Source of the DNA: Antedon mediterranea
Taxonomy: Eukaryota > Echinodermata > Crinoidea > Comatulida > Antedonidae
Assembly: GCF_964355755.1 (NCBI RefSeq)
Contig: NC_092675.1
Location: forward strand, 7,166,312 to 7,230,311
Length of the DNA: 64,000 nucleotides
Direction of reading: 5' to 3'
A program made the translations under genes and the position numbers. Within the stretch, counting starts at the first letter, position 1. Each line of letters opens with the position of its first letter. Below, in pieces: positions 26,001 through 35,000 of this stretch. Under the pieces are notes generated by a model. It worked only from the letters and a program-made list of their open reading frames with translations, was not told where the DNA came from and searched no databases.

Positions 26001-29000
26001 AGAGGTTCACAAGACAAACATATACACAAGATGCTCTACAAAACAAAGTCTTATTACAAGTCTTTGGGAGTGGAGTAATTTGGTCCTTAGAAAAAATCCT
26101 GACATGTGACGGGACTTGAACTCAGGACCCTTGGAGTGGTAGCCAAGCATCATAACCATAACTCGTTGGCTGCATGTCGTACAGGACATTCTTTTTTCTG
26201 TAGCTCATATGAAAGCATGTTGATAAATTTGTGTTTGTTCTCATGCCTTGACAGGAATTCTTCTTTCTTTCCATCAAATTCAGTTAGGCCAAATCTCTCT
26301 AGACGATGTAATGAAATATGAACTAAGTCCGTTTCCACCCTCACTCTTCGAAGCCAAAGACATCTTTAGGAAGGCAAATAAACCAATAAATTGATAGAAA
26401 GTAACCTAGAATATGACACTGATGTGTGCCGATATTTTCACTCAACCGCATCAGAAACTTCAAACTATCGAGGAGTTTGGATTAAAGGCCATGTCTATTC
26501 TTTTTGGAGCCAAGTCACTGGATTTCCTAAATAGCTACAGATGCAAGCTGTTTAATAAGAAAGTTGCTGAGGGTAAATAATTTATCAAACCTCAACAACT
26601 ACTACCACCAACCTCATCTGCTACAAAATGTCACAGTCTTAGAATATACTATCAAATCATGCAATGGATAAAGAAAGATAATACCATGGATGCTGCCAAG
26701 TCGGGGAAGTTTTTAATAAAACATTTGTGCCAATAATGACGATTGAAACTGCTGCTTCAGAAGAACTTTTGAAAATCATCCATTGTAACTGTACTACTGG
26801 ATGTAAAACTGTATGTTGCAGTTGTAGATGCTATGGATTGGCATGTGCTTCAGTTTGTGGAGTGTGTCAACTAAAAGAATGCGACAACGTAGTTAGAGAG
26901 ATTGACGACGATGATGACGAAGTTGAAACAGTTGTTTAGGATGCCGTACTAAATACATGCACAATATCCAATCAACTGCTGCTATACCGTAATTAGAAAT
27001 TTAAAATTATTATTATATTCGTTTTTGTTTACTTTTCCGGTTTTTTATTCACTATTATTATTAAGAATGTATACAGTACTGTATGTTCTGAACAATTTGA
27101 ACTTGAACTCATATTCTAAATATAATATAATAAATGTAAAATATTACAGTTACTTGATTCCCAGGAAAGCTCTTAATTCCATGGGTAGATTAGACCATTA
27201 CGAAATAAAAATAATTATATTCTGAACAAATTGAGCCATAAATAGTGTATCTCAGTCAGTCATTATCGAAATATAGCATGTCAAGGTCAATGGTAAAAAA
27301 AATGTCGTTTCTGGTCATTTTTTGTCAAACTGTTTCATTAGAGTAAATATAAATAAGTATATTCTCAGTATTTAGAGCCCAATTTTAAATCTCTACCACA
27401 CATAGTTGCCGAGATATGGAAATTCTACATAGATAAAGGTTAAAGGTCAATAACCTTTACTTCCAACCATTTTTTGACGAAATGTCTTATTACAATAAAT
27501 GTAAATATGTACATTCTGAACAATTTGAGCCATCATTTGTTTCCCTACGGTCAGTTATTACCAAGATACAACATATCAAGGTCAAAGGTCAAATTGTCAG
27601 AAATGGTATTTCCGGTCAATTTTGGCCAAAATGTTCTATTATAGCGAATATAAATATGCATGTTCTGAGTATGTTGGTACCAAAATTATATCAATAGACC
27701 AAGTAGTTTAGGAGGTATGGCCATTTTCACTTTTTATCTATTTTGGCGGCCATCTTGAAAAAAACCACTTTCCGGGGGTCGAAATTCTTGAGACTTTTTT
27801 TCTGTTGTTTAGTAGAATCAATACTACCAAATTCCGTTGAAAAACCTTTTGTTGCAATTTTTTTGAGGTTGGCCCCTTTTTTTCATTAGTTCTACTCTAC
27901 TAGATGAAATAAGAAAAATCCAAATTTTAAAAATTCAACAGATTGTTAAACTTTAAATTTGGAGCAGAAACGTAACTTTGGAAAATCTTAATCTGCTGGA
28001 AAATAATGTACCATGGTTTTCCATTTAGTGGTCTTCTAACTGTCCTGAAAAGATTGTGTCTATGGCAGTTGTAGTGAATTTATTTTAGTTGGTTCCGAGC
28101 TTTCTCTGGCGTATATATATAACTCCACGCGACGTACACTGTCACTGAATGATAACTCATACAAAAAGTATATTCAACTCAACTAGAACTTTTATTCCTT
28201 GTAATTCGATTAATACATCTTTCTACCACTACCAGTCAAGCCTTAATATTTTCTTTATCATCTTTCCGTTTATCTACTCTGATCTTATTCTCTCTTCTCC
28301 TCTAATATCTATTACATTCTACTTTTATACTGGATATGCAAATTTTAGGCTTCAGAAGAGGATAACATTTTCCCTCCAAAAATTATACGATTTTGATAGG
28401 CTAATAATAAGGCGGACCTGGTCTAAAGCATCCTTCTCTAAACATAGAGAATCACAACATTTAATATGACATTCCCCTTTTTGGGAAAAAGATTGTGTCA
28501 ATCTTTCCAAAAATTTAACATTTAAAACCATTATACTTTAAGCTATCTACTAATAACACCTCTATAACATTATTATGCACGGCTTAATCCATCTGCATTT
28601 CCATTTAATGATCCTTTCTTGTAAATAACTTTAAATTTATATCCTTGTAAAAACAGAGCCCATCTCATAAGTCTAACATTGGCACCCTTCATTGAGTCCA
28701 TCCATCTCAATGCCTGGTGGTCAGTATGAACTTGAAATTCACAACCATACAGATAATACTTAAGTTTATTGATAGCCCAAACAATAGAGAGGCACTCTTT
28801 TTCTGGCACAGAATATCTCTGCTCATGTACAGATAACTTTCTACTTAAGTACACAATGGGATAATCATTACCCTCACCATCTATTTGGCTCAGAACTGCA
28901 CCTATGCCATAATTTGAGGCATCGGTTTGCAATATAAACATCTTATCAAAATTTGGGGCTTTTAATACATTATCATCAGTAAGTCGTTTCTTTAAAGTTA

Positions 29001-32000
29001 CAAAGGCATTTTCACATTGTTCATTCCACTTAACGGTATTACAGTGAGACAGCCAGTCGACAAATCGTGTCAAATTTCGACTCGGAGAGGGCGCCCTACT
29101 TTTCTAATTTAGTTCAAAATTGCTAAATTTTAGGGTGTTGGAAAAACACAATATTTGTAAATTTAGCTGATTATCGGAAAAATATTGTTAGTGAAATAAA
29201 TTCATAAATGGTTTTAATATATTGTCACGTAAAATTAAATGTATTTGAACAAAACGATAATCTGTAATTTAACGGCAAAATCAACCAATGTCTTTTTTCC
29301 GAAATTGTACCCTAGAAAATCGTTAAAATAAAATATTTAGAAAAATTGAACAGTCCTGAATTTAAAATCCCTGTTAGAAAAATTAATAATCTACAGAATA
29401 CGATATTAAGATACAAAATATTTCTGTTCCATTCATATCATCTAAACACTTAGTCTTATTTACTTTGTTGTCATTTACTACTGTTTTCAACAATTGTACA
29501 TTAGTTTCTTTAGGCGGCTCTTCTATCGGCTTAAAGTTACTATCTTTCCCTAACAATTTCATTTCGTCTTGTATTCTAACATCATTTTCTATTCTGGCTT
29601 GCTCCCTAGTTAGGACGAACATTTCTTTAGCCATTGTTTCCCCACAATTCTGGTCCAAATCATGACCCAATAACATGTCCCTCTGTAATCCTTCGATTAC
29701 GGCTACAGTCACTTTTCCTGTCACTATCTTACTTTCTATAGCTACCTCAGCTAAGGGGACGGTAATATCGCCTCCTATACCTCTTAACGTAACCCATTTT
29801 CCTGGCAAGTAACATTTGTTAGGCACTAGACTTTCCTTAACAGCTGACTGGGTACATCCCGAGTCTGGGTATTGCTAAACACCGCAAACCTCCAAAAAAA
29901 CATAGCAAACCCCATCGAACCAACATGAAAGTGATTGAATCATGTAGTGTACAACCCACTGGGTATATCCATGTAAAAAAAAATTAAATTTCTACTGTTA
30001 ACAATTTATTTTTGGGGTAAAACATCATTTTTTGGTCAAAAATGATTGCTAAACCCCGCAAACCTCCAAAAAAATATAGCAAACCCCACCGAACCAACAT
30101 AAAAGTGATTGAATCATGTAGTGTACAACCCACTGGGTATATCCATGTAAAAAAAATATTAAATTTCTACTGTTAACTATTTATTTTTGGGGTAAAACAT
30201 CATTTTTTGGTCAAAAATGATTGCTAACTTTTAACCAAAAAATGATGTTTTATCCGCAAAAAAGTAGTTAACAGTAGAAATTTAATATTTATATACCGAG
30301 TGGGTCGTACACTACATTATTCAATCACTTTAATGTTGGTTCGGTGGGGTTTGCTATGGTTTTTTGGAGGTTTGCGGGGTTTAACAATCATTTTTGACCA
30401 AAAAATGATGTTTTACCCCAAAAATAAGTTGTTAACAGTAGAAATTTAATTTTTTTTTACATTGATATACCCAGTGGGTTGTACACTACATGATTCAATC
30501 ACTTTTATGTTGGTTCGGTGGGGTTTGCTATGTTTTTTTGGAGGTTTGCGGGGGTTTGCGGTGTTTAGCAATACCCCCCGAGTCTCTTAGCATAGTTATA
30601 TCCTGTCCTTCTAATTTTCCTGGTATTGTACACTTCTCCATTTTATTTTCTACACTATCCATAACTACTTGGGGTCTATCTGATTTTATTTCTTCACATC
30701 TTAAGCCATCTTTCACATTCGGGCCCTTCTTAGTGTCACTAGTCTTTCCTTTTGCTACCATCTTAGGACAATCCCCTATTTAATATGTCCCTTCTCCTTA
30801 CAATTAAAGCATAGGCCATTAATCCATTCATTTGAAGGTTCTCTCTGTTGGAAATTTCTACCATAGTTATGGAATTTGCCTCCCCTTCCGCGATACCTAT
30901 AGTATCCTTGCTGCCTAGCTCCAGTGTTATTCTGAGTCGTACTATTCTTAGGTTTACTATTTTCTTGGCCCTTATAATACGTAGGCTTATTTTCAGAATT
31001 TACGGCATTCCAATAGCCACGGCCACCTCTATTAGCTATATAATCATCGGCTATCATAGCCATATCATTGCTCTTATTTACTTGTTTATCTCTAAGATAA
31101 AGCCTCAGATCTTCAGGCATTTTATCAAGTGCCTGTTCCATTATAATCATTTCAATAATGCCTGCAGCATCATCTTCTACATTAGCACATTTCATCCAAC
31201 ATTTTCAATAATGGGAGAGCTCATTCAGCCATTCCCTGATGGACATATCTTTAACTCTGTTTGAATTTCTAAATTTAAATCTGTAGGTCTCTGCGGACAT
31301 ATCATACGTTTCTAAGATTGCCTTCTTTAAGGTATCATAATCTACACATTCTTTTACGGTTAAGGATGCATATGCTGTCCTAGCTTTACCAGACAGTTCA
31401 GGTGCTAACCTAGCGGACCACGTATTCTTATCCCAACCTGTGGCTTCTGCCAAGTGTTCTAATGTTCTAAAATATATATCAATATCATCTGATTCCTTCA
31501 AAGTAGGAACCTTTACCTTCATTTCATCTACTATATTCCTAGCATTACTGTAGCTAGACCTATTTTCTAATTCCATCATTTTCACTCTTTCTTGTGATTC
31601 AATTTTTCTTTGCTCTATATCTGCTTTTAATTGGTCTTGTAATTCTAACTTTTTGTTTTCGGCCTCGAACTTCATTCGAAAATATTCGAGCATCATATCT
31701 TTAGGCATACCGCCGGGTATTTCGGGCAAATCAATATCCCTAGCCATTTTATCATATATTTCATTGACTTGGTCAACCTCTTCTCGGTCAACCATATCTT
31801 CCCTAGTATCTTTTTCTGACATAGTCTTATCTATATTTTTACCCGATCTTAAAGTTGTCATGCTAATAACAATTTTACTAATGAAATATGTAAACTTATG
31901 TATACAAAATATGTTATAAAAGTATTTGTATTACCTTGATTCCATTCAGATATGTAAAAAATATGAAATCCACATAAATTTTTTTAAATGCAATACAATA

Positions 32001-35000
32001 TAAGACATTAATTTACTTCAAAGTCACAGACAACGTTCCAAGTTCGCTCCGTACAAAAATTTACTTTCGAAATAAAAAAAGTTTACAAAGTCAGCTTTGC
32101 AAATCTTCTCCAAATTACTGGGCTTCCTTCTGTTACTTCAGTCTTCTTCTTTCAGACCTCGGTGAATATATACAGTATCTCCGATGAATATCCAGCAGTC
32201 TTGAGCTCAACAGTACTTCTTCTTCGTTGTAATATCCAAACAACGCACGGTATAAAAACTGTCAGGAATCCAGATCTTCGTAACCATTTAACTTTTTGGT
32301 TACTGATTTAACAGACCCGTAGAGTAGGCACTGTCACTTCTTCTTCTTCTTGATACTTAAATCATTAAACAAAAATTTTCACCGCTGCCACCATGTAGTG
32401 AATTGGTTGGTTCCATAATTAAAAATCAATAACGCTTATTAGCACTGCTAGTAGTTGTAGTTAGTTATTATTAGATGTTTTGTTTTATTATACTGTATCA
32501 TAATTCCTCTTTATATAAGATGAATGAGTTATATCATAACATTTGGGGGACAAAGCATCTTTAATATTAGCTTAATAATAATTAGCTTGAGGTCTAACAG
32601 AACAAAGATTGTCATACAACTGTAACCTAAAAAATATTGAGCTAAAACATTAATACCTCTGTGTCATTTATACTGAATAGTCCGGTTTGTTTCAGTGGTG
32701 TTTTTACTATTTTTGTTGTATGATTTCTTGAATGTTTTATATCATAGGTTTATATTTTTACTTTATATTTTTAATATAATTTTATTTGTTTAATTGTGTG
32801 TAAATATTAAATTTAATCTGACCCCGTCTGTTTGTAATTTATTCAAACATTGTTACTAATGACTATTATTTGGACATGAAAATATACTGTACTGTTAATT
32901 CTATTAAAAACAAAAATAAATGCAGGGGGAAAACGATTGATATCCCCTGTTTACAATAACATGTTTTAATTAAATGTAAATCCAAAGGAAAATTACTAAA
33001 AATAATGACAATGCTGTGGGTATCGGTGGCTGGATCACGATGGAGATACAAAATAAGCAGAAAGCTAAATAAAAACGATAAAGTAAAACAGTCATAAAAA
33101 ATAAGCACAGCTTTCGGGCAACACTAGCCCTTCACCAGGCAGTGCAAGTGAGTGTACTTGGACAAAGTAGATAGTATAATAAGCAGAAGGAATAAAAGAA
33201 ATAAGACCAAGGAGGAACAGGCTGGTGAATAGAGGGTGGTGAGAGTAACAAAAAGAAGATAGCTTGGACATTTTGGAATAGAACTTTAAAAAACAGCTTA
33301 AATGGTGTTTAATATTAAGACTTAAATGTATAGGTAGTCAATGGAATAATTTTACCGATCTGGGAGTATATGTTTACTGTTAAGTCCAAAAGGTTTTGTG
33401 GGTTTAAGTAGTAATTCCAAATGGTTTTTTTTCGCTCCATTTGACATCGTGGTCTATTGCAATAACTCTGAAATTTGCAATCGAGTAACCAGCTGTGTCA
33501 TTCTCATACGGAAAGTGTTTTTTGTTTCTCCGACGTACTGTTTACAACAAATATTACAGTATATGAGATAAATGACGTTTTTGGTTAGATAATTGATTGA
33601 TTGTCTAATTCGAAAAATGCGACCAGATTGGTTATTCGTGAATGTTTCAGTAGAGTCCAAACCAATGAACAAATTTTACAGGATTTGCCGCAAAGGTGAA
33701 ATTTTCGCTGTCGTGAGAGTCAATTTGACTCTTAAATTTAGATCTAACTAATATATAGTAGATCTTAAGTCAGTTGATAATACTAATAAGAATATTTATA
33801 GGCCTAATGCTTAGCGTCTGTATTATATAAGGGGTTTGAATCTATTTTGATCAGTCATTGCGGTAACTCATTGGAATCCAATGACTACCAATTTGCATTT
33901 AAAGCGACATTCGACTGATACGTGTATCTTTGTATTAAAACATGTAATTGCCTACTACAATAGAAATGGTAGTCCAGTTTTTGCCTGCTTTCTAGATGCC
34001 AGTAAGGTTTTTGATCGAGTCAATCACTGGACTCTTTATAATAAGCTCATTAACAATGGTACGAATCTTTGTATTGGTAAATTGCTCAAATGTTGGTATG
34101 AGAAACAGAGTTTTGTGATACGTTGGGGAAACTCTGTTTCAAATCCATTTACAGTATCCAATGGAGTTAGACAGTGTGGGATTATGTCCTCTGTCCTTTA
34201 TAACATATATATTATAAGTACTCTTAATCGTAGACTAAGTGGTTTGTGTCAGGGTTGCCAATGTAGAAACATTGTCTTGAATCATCTTAGTTATGCGGAT
34301 GATCTTGTTCTACTTGCCCCCTCAGTTGCTGGTCTCCAGCAATTGGTACATGTTTGTAAGTGTTTTCGCAAGAGAATGATGTTTTATTTAATGATAAGAA
34401 ATCGTTTTGTATGCGTTTCTGTCCTCGTACTTGCAAACTTGAAGATAATTCTATTACTAAACTTTTTGGTAAAAAACTTGCTTATTGGTCATTCTTATGT
34501 GTGATTGCAGTGATGAGGCCGACATTCATAGTCAGTACAGATCTTTGTGTATTACTCACTCAATCGCAAATTTATGAAATGCTCTACCAATGTTAAATGT
34601 TGTCTTTAGATCTTACTTTATTAATATGTATTGTGCAGCCCTTTGGTGCAACTATCGTATGAGACTATTAGATCTCTTAATGTAGGGTGTCTAGAAAACT
34701 CAGATCTCAGATATATCTGAGTTTTCTAGATCTAGAAAACTCAGATATCTGACTTTTCTAGATCTAGAAAACTCAGAGCTCAACGTGTGTACCTATTCCC
34801 AACTTGGCTAACTTGTACCTCAACCAACTCGTACCCACGCCAACTCGTACATGCCTCATTATTAAGCCTATATTTTAACGGTAACATGCACTGTATTTTC
34901 TTTATGATTTAAGCCGTATTCCGCTTCTACATGTTATAATATTAGTAAGAAAACGTACACAGTTATCAGTTTTAATAATACTCTAGTATTTAAATGACCT

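Larger units (their letters stand above)
24329..27902. mobile_element. 3.6-kb palindromic element TE2
   Basis: Both ends carry tagtagagtagaa as an inverted repeat, and the two arms (about 24329-25620 and 26395-27902) are diverged reverse complements of each other. The outer arms contain gatggccgccaaaatagata and its complement. The unique centre holds the 5' half of a coding relic on the minus strand; each arm holds its 3' half. Arm divergence speaks against an assembly fold. I do not know the superfamily. Confidence 0.82.
28070..32393 (-). mobile_element. Broken gypsy-like LTR retrotransposon
   Basis: Minus-strand order: primer-binding-like TGGTGGCAGCGGTGA (32393 down to 32379), gag, zinc knuckle, protease, a gap, RNase H, purine tract, LTR (28471 down to 28070). 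Most of the reverse transcriptase and all of the integrase are missing, and a foldback element splits the protease. The 5' LTR is not convincing: only its first about 20 bp match the 3' LTR. It is inactive. Confidence 0.85.

Noticed and set aside
26727-26939. An independent small CXC-domain gene
   Set aside because: It is the inverted-arm copy of the C-terminus of the TE2 relic; the other arm holds the same sequence at 25084-25300.
24329-27902. Palindromic assembly artefact for TE2 (and TE1)
   Set aside because: The arms differ at many bases and in insertions (a LINE in one TE1 arm), which a read-fold artefact would not produce.
30490-30783. Plus-strand 97-codon frame, and another at 30848-31264
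   Set aside because: Both are antisense shadows of the gag region of the retrotransposon and the foldback element.
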